A stretch of 28,525 nt of DNA from CAIOZA01 sp964464375 (GTDB lineage: Bacteria > Bacteroidota > Ignavibacteria > Kapaibacteriales > UBA2268). The notes under the pieces were generated by a model. It made no database searches, was not told the origin of the DNA, and saw only the letters and a list, made by a program, of their open reading frames with translations. Positions 9,001-16,719 of the stretch are shown piece by piece. The stretch covers positions 1 through 28,525 of the forward strand of contig CAYXFU010000041.1 of the NCBI GenBank assembly GCA_964464375.1, in the 5' to 3' direction. The position numbers were made by a program, and so were the translations under genes. Positions within the stretch are counted from its first letter, which is position 1, and the number at the start of each line of letters is the position of its first letter.

Positions 9001-10133
9001 TATAGCATTCCATTAATGTTATTTGGTAATCCTAATCTAGCAAAACCATCACCCAATGAGCATTTAACTGAGTTTTTCTTAAATTCACAACCAAGCCCTA
9101 ATTGATCAGGTTTATTAATAGAGCAAAGAAAAAGACTATCAGCAAGGTAAATTATTCCATCGGGTCCTAATTGTAAAGCACATGCATATTTATAATCCAT
9201 TTTTGCATTTTCGCTAACACATATTCTGTTTGAATAAATTTCATCAACTTGAATTACATCTAAATTTAACTGGAAAACGGAATCAGTTTCTCTATAATAT
9301 AGTTTTTTACTATCTGGAGAAAACTCAAGTCCATATGGAGCATAAGGCCCACTTTTATCTCTTATTAATATGGGATTTGATATAGTACCTGTCAGATTAT
9401 CAAAATCGAACAGTTCTATATAATTGCATTCTACTACTCCAAGTGCAATCCTTTTCCTATTAGGAGAAGATTTCATATACCCAATCGAGCAAAAATTATT
9501 ATTACTCGCATGTATTGAACCTACACTATTTATAATTGGTTTTAGAGCTACACCTTGTTTATCAAATAAATATATAAAGAATCGATTAGAATTCCATTCG
9601 TGCATAACTATCCAATAATCTTTATTGTTTCTATGTGGTATTGCAATTAATTTTTCAGTAGCAGGCATTAATATATAACTATTTTTTCTAATTATATCTC
9701 CTTTACCATTATCTTGATTCATATCTACTATGGAATAATATATTCCTTTATTAAGTCCATAATAACCTCCTTGATCAGAAGTAAAAATATAATATAAATT
9801 CGTTGTACCGGGTTGTTTCACAATTAGTGCGGTTTGAGTTGATGAATAATGTCCATTTAATCCTGTTCCAAATGGCATAATTTTGTCTTCTTTGTTCCAT
9901 ACAGTATCTCCGTTTGTATAGAATAAGAGATTACCATCCTTATCAGATATGGAAGCACATCCTTCTTTTGACTTCATACTATTGCTTATCAATGGAACAG
10001 GATGACCATCCGGAGTATTAAAAGTAACACCGGCATGATAACCAAAATACCAATTATAATTCTCCTTCTGCCCGAACGCCAAACTGCTTATTGCAATTGC
10101 GATAACGAATAAAATGGTAATTCTCTTCTTCAT
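6099..10133 (-). CDS. Large T9SS-secreted protein: beta-propeller, Ig-like repeats, inserted domain, ASH-like domain, sorting domain
   Basis: This 1344-residue cargo has a signal peptide (residues 1-21, ending AFGQ). Residues about 22-385 look like a beta-propeller beginning NWYFGYHAGVTFN, a start common in T9SS cargo. Six Ig/PKD-like repeats follow at about 385-1025, each with a C-x-GD motif and a 'W-STGE' turn (FCIGEST, FCEGDSV, FCAGDTV; YIWSTGETT, YQWSTGDAT). The fourth repeat is interrupted at about 640-838 by a domain of some 200 residues (FENRRSFPEW ... WAIDNFKLRL). An ASH-like domain lies at about 1028-1130 (LDYGTLAAGADI, SFRPNDYMDYADQL). The T9SS type A sorting domain occupies about 1260-1344 and ends GMYFVRIGDRVGKFVKL. 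The protein should end up on the surface or outside the cell. Its binding target is unknown. The 5' part is clearly more AT-rich than the rest. Confidence 0.85.
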   Translation of the reverse strand: MKKRITILFVIAIAISSLAFGQKENYNWYFGYHAGVTFNTPDGHPVPLISNSMKSKEGCASISDKDGNLLFYTNGDTVWNKEDKIMPFGTGLNGHYSSTQTALIVKQPGTTNLYYIFTSDQGGYYGLNKGIYYSIVDMNQDNGKGDIIRKNSYILMPATEKLIAIPHRNNKDYWIVMHEWNSNRFFIYLFDKQGVALKPIINSVGSIHASNNNFCSIGYMKSSPNRKRIALGVVECNYIELFDFDNLTGTISNPILIRDKSGPYAPYGLEFSPDSKKLYYRETDSVFQLNLDVIQVDEIYSNRICVSENAKMDYKYACALQLGPDGIIYLADSLFLCSINKPDQLGLGCEFKKNSVKCSLGDGFARLGLPNNINGMLYVSLALLADTICPGDTLKLMSELKGKVNNVIYSWSGPNGFKSNQANPVIPNASEKINGIYTLKAYFDYDSLSESIQIKIFPKPTIHLTPNDTVFLCDGSSIYLKNDLAQPNVKYFWSTGEVTQNITVTKPGKYVLYAENAMGCRDSSFVIVLMSNRLMAGITGNKIFCIGESTDLKAEPNGTGYTYIWSTGETTPLIKISKPGYYWVKVYLNATCQDSTGITVIQSDKPKVTLSALGATSFCEGDSVVLQAKAGIGYSYQWGGDYYKENFENRRSFPEWSTQITDPDWQNPIKPDSNDNPTKRYLGLFGNQLIKLTLDNLPLHDSVDVTFDMYVVATWDGNVTTENGPDLFRVLDLSCNTLYSSTTSFARMEGANQSYPDRYPAGNHLKETGAIEKLMINNEQVSFGATIYRLNYRFAHDCTKLQLGLNALLNDISSNFQNESWAIDNFKLRLSTVLPDTNVTYKWTTGETVQSISVGRTGNYQVEVMNQAGCTDTASIYIKVNPNPIPTISGKTKLCQSEKTTLTVDGDYTTYQWSTGDATKSITVEAPIKYAVIVTDSNGCTGAAEVLVEKNANPKVSIIGDTVFCAGDTVKLSADGDFTAYQWESGEMTKEIIVTQGGTYKLTVTDANGCQNNAEHTLTEYKINTAGLVDLDYGTLAAGADIKKDMIFTNKSNTAINITKIFAKNAVKEFFVSTVPDLPKLLSPDSSLTISVSFRPNDYMDYADQLIVESDSPCAFTKGIAMKGTTSTMTLVWLPDTTAKIGDPDFCIPLMARRDANISISDPMSFTAEIRFNATAMLPNNLNSTIIAGERVLNISADNIKLDSINTEIFQFCGQIFLPDKDFTPLLLTDFKWSKSNVSANRQDGSLKIKGLCQPSISRITLLNKHSFQIMENPVIDELTIQLSESLRLSESVKVEIYSTLGLKMYSVGAGSKPAQEIRIDVSSLTSGMYFVRIGDRVGKFVKL
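6188..6208. repeat. Palindrome inside the T9SS sorting domain (1)
   Basis: GGGCAGGTT-TAG-AACCTGCCC has perfect 9-bp arms and lies in frame in the last 40 codons of the 1344-codon gene, coding AGSKPAQ on the minus strand (about residues 1309-1315). Its shape is that of a dispersed REP-type unit rather than ordinary coding sequence. Confidence 0.65.
6258..6288. repeat. Palindrome inside the T9SS sorting domain (2)
   Basis: ACTTTCGGAAAGT and ACTTTCTGAAAGT flank CGCAG and are inverted repeats with one mismatch. Each arm is itself nearly palindromic. In frame on the minus strand they give the repeated peptide LSESLRLSES at about residues 1282-1292. Confidence 0.6.
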
Positions 10134-10170
10134 AATCTATTCACAGAAATAATGAGTATTCAACATTCTT

Positions 10171-10263
10171 TGTCTGAACTGTGATTCTTGTGATGAAAAA
10201 CATGATTAATACACTTTAAATCATGCCTTTAATCAAACGAATCATACAAATCAAAGTTCAGAC
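10171..10263. repeat. 93-bp interspersed repeat, copy 2
   Basis: Direct repeat of 5993-6085 (about 96% identical by eye). The termini GTCTGAACTGTGATT and AATCAAAGTTCAGAC form a 15-bp inverted repeat with one mismatch. It lies 37 bases upstream of the start of the 1344-codon gene, so it may hold or disturb that gene's promoter. Confidence 0.85.
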
Positions 10264-10275
10264 CGATTCTATCTC

Positions 10276-10308
10276 AGATGGACTCCACCTCGCAGGTGGA
10301 GTCCATCT
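10276..10308. repeat. Perfect 15-bp-arm hairpin
   Basis: AGATGGACTCCACCT-CGC-AGGTGGAGTCCATCT. Neither strand has a T-run after it, so it does not read as an intrinsic terminator. It is similar in design to the hairpin at 15541-15571 (both are a 'GGAC/GTCC' stem with ACCT-NNN-AGGT at the tip), so they may belong to one dispersed family. Confidence 0.7.
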
Positions 10309-10317
10309 AAAAAGAAC

Positions 10318-10479
10318 TTATATATTCACAAATTTACAAACTTTATCTCCAATCCTCACATAATAAATGCTTTATGGCAGAGCAGAGACAAATATATTTG
10401 CTAATTCATCCGATGACCTGAAGACAACTGATGAATTGCCGTTAATCATCTCAAAGAAGAATAATTGAGATGATTTTCA
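10318..10479 (-). pseudogene. Remnant of a T9SS C-terminal sorting domain
   Basis: Translating the minus strand gives about 50 codons that read as the end of a sorting domain: INGNSSVVFRSSDEL, then NIFVSALP, an in-frame TAA, then SIYYVRIGDKVCKFVNI and a proper stop at 10318-10320. The last part is close to the end of the adjacent living gene (GMYFVRIGDRVGKFVKL), and the final 46 bases match it at about 80% by eye. An earlier in-frame stop lies near 10478. No upstream body of the gene is left. It is a decayed 3' end of another T9SS cargo gene, followed on its own strand by a hairpin and the 93-bp repeat, just as the living gene is followed by copy 1 of that repeat. Confidence 0.7.
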
Positions 10480-10640
10480 ATATTGTTATCATATTCAAAT
10501 ACTAAACACATTTAAAGCTAAAAAGTTACAGTAGGAAATAAATTAATATCATTTTTGTGAAATATATTTATCTCGTATTATGCATAAGAAATAGATTAAA
10601 ATGTTGAGATTCTGCTTCCAGTCTGTCATTCCTGCGAATG

Positions 10641-10768
10641 AGACTGTGTGAAAACTACGATTACGTCATTCTGAGGGAGCGAAGCGACCGTGAGAATCCA
10701 GTATTCATGCGGTCTGGATTCTTCACTGCGTTCAGAATGACATCTAGAAATGACTTTTCACACAGTCT
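10641..10768. repeat. 128-bp nested inverted-repeat element
   Basis: The outer arms are AGACTGTGTGAAAA (10641-10654) and TTTTCACACAGTCT (10755-10768), a perfect 14-bp inverted repeat. The inner pair is GTCATTCTGA (10665-10674) with TCAGAATGAC (10732-10741), plus AGAATCCAG with CTGGATTCT further in. The element has no open frame of note. Related sequence occurs at 16907-17017. It is MITE-like. It sits about 50 bases after the stop of the MlaE-like gene and has no T-run suited to termination. Confidence 0.75.
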
Positions 10769-10821
10769 TTTTTGATGGAATGATAGGGAAAGGATATATG
10801 AATTAAATTGTGGTAGTCTTC

Positions 10822-11601
10822 TTAAAACAATGCGCCAAAAATTGCATCTATAATCAAAATTGAAGCTGCGGATATTGTGAATGCCCGAACTGTACTGTTG
10901 CCAACGCCTTCAGCACCGCCTGTTGTATTGAATCCAACGTGGCATCCAATCAGTGCAGTTACACTACCAAATATCAAAGCTTTTGAGAGGCATACGATTA
11001 CTTCACTCAATCTGAAAAACTTACTTACCGAATCAAAGAATGCAACAAATGTGAAATCGTATTTTATCTGTGTGATGATAAATCCGCCTCCAAGAGCAAC
11101 CACACTCGAGAAGACTGCAAGAATCGGCATCATGACCAATGCTGCAAAAACGCGGGGCATGCCCAAAAATCGATTCTTATCAATTGCCATCATGTCTAGA
11201 GCATCGATCTGCTCGGACACATTCATTGTACCGAGTTGTGCGGCAATGGCTCCTCCAACTCTCCCAGCAATGACAAGAGCCGTCAGAACCGGAGTAAGCT
11301 CAGTGAACACGACAGTAGCAATAGATGATCCAATATAACCTTTAGCCAAACCCAGCATATTGAACTTGGTGAAAAGACTCGTAGCTTGAATAGCGGCAAT
11401 AGCACCTGTGAATGCACCGATAAGAATAACGAGCGGTAAAGAATCAGATCCAACGATTGACATCTGCTCGATTACGAGCCTTCTATCCTTGATTACTCTT
11501 GGTACGTAACGTAGAATATTTATTAAGAGTATAAATATTTGCCCGAGCTCACTAAAGAAACTCAGAGTCATACTTCCTATTTTTGCGATAAAAAAGAGCA
11601 T
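10822..11601 (-). CDS. mlaE: MlaE/YrbE-family ABC transporter permease
   Basis: MlaE is the inner-membrane permease of ABC systems that move phospholipids between inner and outer membranes, usually with ATPase MlaF and the MCE protein MlaD. The product of about 259 residues has the family length and several membrane helices. Family blocks include LVILIGAFTGAIAAIQ, FTELTPVLTALVIAGRVGGA, the cytoplasmic EQIDALDMMAIDKNRFLGMPR, and the glycine-rich C-terminal stretch GCHVGFNTTGGAEGVGNST. I chose the ATG at 11601; a TTG directly in front (11604) would add one residue. No mlaF or MCE gene lies on either side, although in this family they are normally adjacent, so the partners must be elsewhere. Its strand-downstream region holds repeats only. 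Confidence 0.9.
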   Translation of the reverse strand: MLFFIAKIGSMTLSFFSELGQIFILLINILRYVPRVIKDRRLVIEQMSIVGSDSLPLVILIGAFTGAIAAIQATSLFTKFNMLGLAKGYIGSSIATVVFTELTPVLTALVIAGRVGGAIAAQLGTMNVSEQIDALDMMAIDKNRFLGMPRVFAALVMMPILAVFSSVVALGGGFIITQIKYDFTFVAFFDSVSKFFRLSEVIVCLSKALIFGSVTALIGCHVGFNTTGGAEGVGNSTVRAFTISAASILIIDAIFGALF

Positions 11602-11818
11602 CAAATCTCAAATAAATTATTTAATAATCACTAAATTAAGAAATTTTGAAATTAAATGACAGATTATATGCTGTCATATAAATTGTAATTTCCCAAAAAT
11701 GTAAATCCACCTAATCAAGAAATCAGTAAAACCTCATGAAATCTGCTTTCTCGATTTCTTGGAAATGATATAGACAAGGCATAAGACGAATTTGCTACTA
11801 CTGATATTATTCAGTAGT

Positions 11819-14800
11819 TTATCTGGCAATTATAAATTTCTCAAAATAAACTTTTGTTCCAGAAACCAGTTCAATAATATACATGTTCTCAGGAAAGTCC
11901 ATTAGTGGTATCCTAATCAATTTATCGATTGAGCTGAATTTGGTTTCATTGAATACCATTCCTGTAGAATTGTACATTTTAAATATACCATTTTCAATAT
12001 TTAATTCCCTAAGATCCAGAATCAAATGATCATGTGCAGGATTGGGATAAATAAATGAATATCTTTGGTTTAATTCCTGTACTCCTGTTGATTTCTGAGT
12101 TTTGAAGGATCGGATATCTGACCATAAACTACCATTTTGTGGATTAAAAGATCGGACTCTCCAGTAGAAAACAGTATTATAGTCAAGTTGTTCCGCATTC
12201 GCCTGAGCCTTCTTCAAATTATTCTGATCAAAGGCAATATCTGTAAATAATGAATCTCTGGCTATCTGAATCTGGTACAGCTGTGCATCGGGTGCGTTAT
12301 CCCACACTAAAAATGGATTGTTCGGCATATCAATGGCACCATCCTCCGGTATAAAAAGTACTACAGTTTCGAGGCAAACAAAGAAATCGGCAACATCTGA
12401 CCATTCACTGCAATCTGCGGATTTGCAGGCTTTCGCTCGCCAGAAATACCTTTTGTTGTTCTCCAGCTGAGGTGATGCTGTGAATATTTCAGTCATTTCT
12501 AATTTTTCAAATAATATATTCGAAAATAATGAATCTCCGGAAAGCTGTATATCATAATTATCGCTTGCAATGACTGGCTCCCATTTAAAATCAAATTTCT
12601 GTGGAATGGCATTTGATCTTATAAACGGGAAAACAGGATCCGGACTTCCGATTTGTCCGCTCTTCAAAGTTTTGAATGACCAGGCTCCAGACCAGTTACC
12701 GGGTGTATTGTTGTCATAAACTCTTATGTGCCAGAAATAGGTAGTTTCAAATTCTAGATTTGAATATTTGAAAAAACCGGTAGCAGCCGTTTGGGAAAAA
12801 ATAATATTCTTAAACAGACTGTCTTTGGCAAGTTCAACCTCATATTTAGTAGCACCTTTGATCAAAGCACAAGCTAAAAAACTATTCACATTAACACTTT
12901 TAGCAAATTGCTTCGGGGAAAGTAATTCGGGAATATGAATAATCGTTCTGAACTTCCAATGGGGTGTCCACTCACTTTTAGATTCACCGGTCTCAGCCTT
13001 AACTCTCCAATAGTAATCTGTTATATAATTTAAATCTTTGTAATTTATCGAATTTGTAATCAACCCAGACTCATCCATAACAATATTGCGGAAGATACTA
13101 TCGGTTGCAACCTGGACTCTGTAAATGCATCCCGGACCATTGTCTTTCCACCAAAGTGTGCCATTAATCTGCTGTCCCGTTGCCAGATTATTTGGTGAAA
13201 CCAGAGAAGCAGTGAGCTTAGCTGTGGTAAAACTCCAAACATCTGACCAAGGACCTGATTTCGTCTCATTCAAGGCTAGAACACGCCAATAATAGTTAGT
13301 GGAGTATTTTAAATTTTCAATTGTTGTGAAAGCATTTGTAGCATCTAAAGTGAAATCACGTATAGGAAACAACATATCAGAGCTATCTGCTACCTGAATT
13401 CTATATTGTGTAGCACCAGCAGTTGCTGACCAGGAGAATTGGCTTGTTAAAGGTACTTCACTTTGTTTATCGGCTGGGACGAAAAGGTTTGGTGCCGAAA
13501 CATAAGTTGTGAAAGAAAATGGTTCAGACCATGAGCTAACACAAGTTGGAGTAAACGCTTTTATTCGCCAATAGTATTTAGTAAAATATTCTAAATTCGC
13601 ATGTGGGAATATATTGGCAGTCAAATTATTGGTATCTAAAACTAGTGAAGTAAAATTACTTGTTTTTGAAATCTGAAGATGATAGGACTCGGTAATTCCA
13701 TTTCTCATCCATATCAGCACAGGGGAAGTCGTAACACCATTCTCGGTATCCAGAGGAAATGATATAATGGGAGTAGGATACCCCGTATTCGTGTTGAAAG
13801 CAACGAGAAATTCTCCAAAACCGGTGATATTAGATTCTAGTTGCATAAGTGATGAATTATAAGTTGTAGCCAAAGCAGAGAAATTGCCGGAATTCTCCTG
13901 ACTTCTCTGGTAGATAACAAGTTCTGACGGATTACTAGGATTATTCAACTCGGATAATTTGATGAAAATCTTACCTTGAACCGAGGTAATACCTTTATTG
14001 TTGATGACAAATCTCTTATTTGCAATTACGCATGGCGAGGTAGAACTAAAAGATAAATTATGAGGCTCATAATCATGGCGTTCAACTGATGTAAAGCCGG
14101 AACCGGTTAAACTGGATATTTGCAATGTCACACCAGTATGATTAGAAGTATTATTAAAATCGAATGTACCGGTTTTTGTAATCATCTCAGTTAAAGCATT
14201 ATTCTTTAATACTAATCTGGAAGCTCTGTAACTGCCTTTTAACGGATGCTGCATATCAAATGCAATTGTACCGTCAGAACGGCACTCTGTCGCTATCAGA
14301 TGATGATCGCCTCCATCAGCACCACCCCAACCGATAAAAGTGTTACCATTTGGCAACCTCTGAGCATTCCCCATAGCCTGTGAGAAAATTGAATCAGGAT
14401 GAACAAATTCCCATATTTTTGTTAAAGTTTTTGCAGATACATTCAGTGAATACTCGACAACTCTTGAGTATGGCTCGTCACCTTTCAACTTGCCGTTATC
14501 AAACAACAATAAATTACCATTTGTCAGCAACTTAGCGTCATGTTGATGCGAAAAACCGGTAAAGCCATCTTTTGTATCATTATAAAATGTGAAATCATTT
14601 GCTTTTGCTGATGTTCCGCCGATTCTCCATAATATCTGACCGGAAGTCCAGGCAATTTTGATTATCTGATCAAGATGACGTACTGATACAATCAAATTAC
14701 TGTCTTTATCAATAAAAATTGAATTAATATGATAAGGATCAATTTTTATTTGAGTAAGATCTATATCCTCTGTTGCCTGGAGTACATCTATATGCTCGTA

Positions 14801-15340
14801 CATACTCCATTGTGCGACTAAAGTCTTATTTGGGGTTAGCTCTTGAATGACCATATCACTAACAATTGCATTTGTTTTACCGCTCTGCACCTTTTTGCTC
14901 ATGTCGATAGTTAGTGCATTCCTTCCATAAATCAGATAATTGCCATTTGATTTAATAATTATATCATGAAAATCCGTAGTTACCGGACTAATTGTTGATA
15001 CACTATCAATAATATTAAAGCTCTCATTTAGAATGTAATGTTTTCCTGCATTGTTTGCATAAAATGAAAACAAACCATTGCCGTGATATTTAATATTAGT
15101 CAATTTCATTGCAAGCCCGTCCACATCAGTCGGTAAATTGCGAACATAAATTGGAGATGCGTTATTGTCAAATAAACATACTATACCGTCCTGATTGAGA
15201 GGACCAAGCAAAATATATCCGGCTTCCGGATTATCTAATTTTGTTACAGTATATTTCACGACGCTGTCTGGTGGAAATGAATATAGACTTGTAACGCAAA
15301 AAATAATCAATAAAAATATTTTTGTTTTCATTTTATTCAA
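11819..15340 (-). CDS. Arylsulfotransferase-like protein with six FnIII-like repeats and T9SS sorting domain
   Basis: The 1173-residue product starts with a signal peptide (about 1-22). Residues about 25-390 resemble the arylsulfotransferase (ASST) beta-propeller family: YHINSIFIDKDSNLIVSVRH near 201, QILWRIGG, HQHDAKLLTNGNLLLFDNG near 267, NAQRLPNGNTFIGWGG. Enzymes of this family move sulfate between phenolic compounds, but activity is not proven for this branch. A beta-rich stretch follows, then six fibronectin-III-like repeats at about 523-1085, each with a 'YYWRV' strand and a closing 'W-SFTT' (variants YFWHI, YFWRA, FYWRV). The end (IYPNPAHDHLILDL ... KFIIAR) is a type A T9SS sorting domain. 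A second ATG three codons in (15331) gives a slightly cleaner signal peptide. It stands alone. Confidence 0.85.
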   Translation of the reverse strand: MNKMKTKIFLLIIFCVTSLYSFPPDSVVKYTVTKLDNPEAGYILLGPLNQDGIVCLFDNNASPIYVRNLPTDVDGLAMKLTNIKYHGNGLFSFYANNAGKHYILNESFNIIDSVSTISPVTTDFHDIIIKSNGNYLIYGRNALTIDMSKKVQSGKTNAIVSDMVIQELTPNKTLVAQWSMYEHIDVLQATEDIDLTQIKIDPYHINSIFIDKDSNLIVSVRHLDQIIKIAWTSGQILWRIGGTSAKANDFTFYNDTKDGFTGFSHQHDAKLLTNGNLLLFDNGKLKGDEPYSRVVEYSLNVSAKTLTKIWEFVHPDSIFSQAMGNAQRLPNGNTFIGWGGADGGDHHLIATECRSDGTIAFDMQHPLKGSYRASRLVLKNNALTEMITKTGTFDFNNTSNHTGVTLQISSLTGSGFTSVERHDYEPHNLSFSSTSPCVIANKRFVINNKGITSVQGKIFIKLSELNNPSNPSELVIYQRSQENSGNFSALATTYNSSLMQLESNITGFGEFLVAFNTNTGYPTPIISFPLDTENGVTTSPVLIWMRNGITESYHLQISKTSNFTSLVLDTNNLTANIFPHANLEYFTKYYWRIKAFTPTCVSSWSEPFSFTTYVSAPNLFVPADKQSEVPLTSQFSWSATAGATQYRIQVADSSDMLFPIRDFTLDATNAFTTIENLKYSTNYYWRVLALNETKSGPWSDVWSFTTAKLTASLVSPNNLATGQQINGTLWWKDNGPGCIYRVQVATDSIFRNIVMDESGLITNSINYKDLNYITDYYWRVKAETGESKSEWTPHWKFRTIIHIPELLSPKQFAKSVNVNSFLACALIKGATKYEVELAKDSLFKNIIFSQTAATGFFKYSNLEFETTYFWHIRVYDNNTPGNWSGAWSFKTLKSGQIGSPDPVFPFIRSNAIPQKFDFKWEPVIASDNYDIQLSGDSLFSNILFEKLEMTEIFTASPQLENNKRYFWRAKACKSADCSEWSDVADFFVCLETVVLFIPEDGAIDMPNNPFLVWDNAPDAQLYQIQIARDSLFTDIAFDQNNLKKAQANAEQLDYNTVFYWRVRSFNPQNGSLWSDIRSFKTQKSTGVQELNQRYSFIYPNPAHDHLILDLRELNIENGIFKMYNSTGMVFNETKFSSIDKLIRIPLMDFPENMYIIELVSGTKVYFEKFIIAR

Positions 15341-15539
15341 TTAAATCATATAAAAAATCTAGCAAAATTACACTTAACACTTTAATAATAAAACATAAAA
15401 ATGCTATTTGTTACATATTTCGTAATAAAATCGTCATTCTGTGTCAATTTCATCTTTCTGGAGTGTTATCCGAGACTTGATCGTGAGTTTCACACTCGAT
15501 TATTCAAATTCAGCATCTTCGATTCAGAAATAATAAAAA

Positions 15540-15572
15540 AGATGTCCAACACCTCAGAGGTGTTGGACTTCT
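15540..15572 (-). terminator. Intrinsic terminator of ilvE
   Basis: GTCCAACACCT (15544-15554) and AGGTGTTGGAC (15558-15568) form an 11-bp stem with a 3-base loop, extendable by three more pairs past one mismatch. On the minus strand it is followed by six T residues (15540-15535), and it begins about 23 bases after the ilvE stop. It works only in that direction, since the plus strand has no T-run. Confidence 0.8.
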
Positions 15573-15594
15573 AAAAATTAAAAACATATTTATT

Positions 15595-16668
15595 CTATAA
15601 ATCGAAATGCACATTCCAGTTGTGAGTGTCTTCGATCTCACCGCACTGAATACCTGTTATGTAATCGTACATCTTCTGTGCTACCGGTCCGATTTTGTTG
15701 CCATTAACTACTATATCCTCATTCTTGAAATTTAGCACCCCAACCGGTGAAATCACTGCGGCAGTACCAGTTCCGAAAACTTCCTGCAATGTTCCAGCGT
15801 GGTTGGCATTGTCTACATCATTCATTGTGATTGAACGCTCGGATACTTTCATGCCCCATTCTTTGGCAAGAGTAAGGACTGTGTCGCGTGTTACACCGGC
15901 TAGAATTGAATCCTGAGTGAGCGGTGGTGTTATCAGTTCATTATCGATAACGAACATGATATTCATGGCGCCTACTTCATCTACGAATTCACGCGATACG
16001 CCATCGAGCCACAGAACCTGAGCAAAGCCCTTTTCTTTTGCTTTTTTGGCGGCAAGCAGTGATGCGGCGTAGTTTGCGGCAGTTTTTGCTGAGCCAAGTC
16101 CACCACGGACTGCACGTACATAATCATCGGCAATCATTATTCTGACAGGGTTGAGACCTTCTGGATAGTAGGATGATACAGGCGATGTCATCACGCACAA
16201 AATGTATGATTCGGAAGCCTGCACACCTAAGAAATTACCCGAACCGAAAGCTACGGGACGGATGTAGAGAGACTGTCCTTTTACTTTTGGAATCCAGTTT
16301 TTGTCAATTTTTATCAATTCAATCATTGAATCGATAAGCTTCTGCTCGTCATATCTTGGTATGCAGAGCCTGTCCGCAGAATTGTTGAGTCTGCGTGCAT
16401 TCATAATTGGACGGAAGAGATTGGCTCCACCGCGAACATCGCGGAACGCTTTCAATCCTTCAAAAATGGTTTGTCCATAGTGCAAGGTACACATTCCGGG
16501 CTCAATCAAAAGAGGACCGTAGGGCATAATCTCCCCATTGTCCCATTCTCCCTTTGTGTATCTAGTGATAAACATGTGATCAGAGAAGTATCTGCCAAAC
16601 CCAAGTTCATTCCAATTGGGATCGTTAATTCTGCTCTTATCAGTAATTTTAATTTCAATACCAGCCAT
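15595..16668 (-). CDS. ilvE: Branched-chain amino acid aminotransferase (fold-type IV PLP enzyme)
   Basis: IlvE transfers the amino group between glutamate and the 2-oxo acids of leucine, isoleucine and valine in the cytoplasm. The 357-residue length fits the longer BCAT type (eukaryote-like, type II). The PLP lysine is predicted at Lys195 in GGLGSAKTAANYAAS. Other family blocks are LHYGQTIFEGLKAF (about 62-75), RPIMNARRLNNSADRLCIP, SLYIRPVAFGSG, and FVDEVGAMNIMFV, with a TPPLTQDSILAGVTRDTVL stretch and GTGTAAVISPVG near the end. An AAAGGAA ribosome site lies six bases upstream of the chosen ATG. No other ilv or leu genes are adjacent. A terminator follows at 15540-15572. Confidence 0.95.
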   Translation of the reverse strand: MAGIEIKITDKSRINDPNWNELGFGRYFSDHMFITRYTKGEWDNGEIMPYGPLLIEPGMCTLHYGQTIFEGLKAFRDVRGGANLFRPIMNARRLNNSADRLCIPRYDEQKLIDSMIELIKIDKNWIPKVKGQSLYIRPVAFGSGNFLGVQASESYILCVMTSPVSSYYPEGLNPVRIMIADDYVRAVRGGLGSAKTAANYAASLLAAKKAKEKGFAQVLWLDGVSREFVDEVGAMNIMFVIDNELITPPLTQDSILAGVTRDTVLTLAKEWGMKVSERSITMNDVDNANHAGTLQEVFGTGTAAVISPVGVLNFKNEDIVVNGNKIGPVAQKMYDYITGIQCGEIEDTHNWNVHFDL

Positions 16669-16719
16669 GCCGGTTCCTTTCTCGTTTTTTCTTGTTTATA
16701 AGAAACTTTGTTTAGCAAT

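Noticed and set aside
5993..10263. A composite transposon formed by the two 93-bp repeats
   Set aside because: No transposase lies between or beside them, and no target duplications are evident; recombination between repeats is possible but transposition is not supported.
10276..10308. Perfect hairpin considered as a terminator
   Set aside because: No T-run follows on either strand, and the nearest upstream gene end on the minus strand is about 500 bases away; a repeat unit fits better.
10877..11338. Plus-strand frame of 153 codons
   Set aside because: It is antisense to the MlaE permease, whose membrane-protein codon pattern often leaves the opposite strand open.
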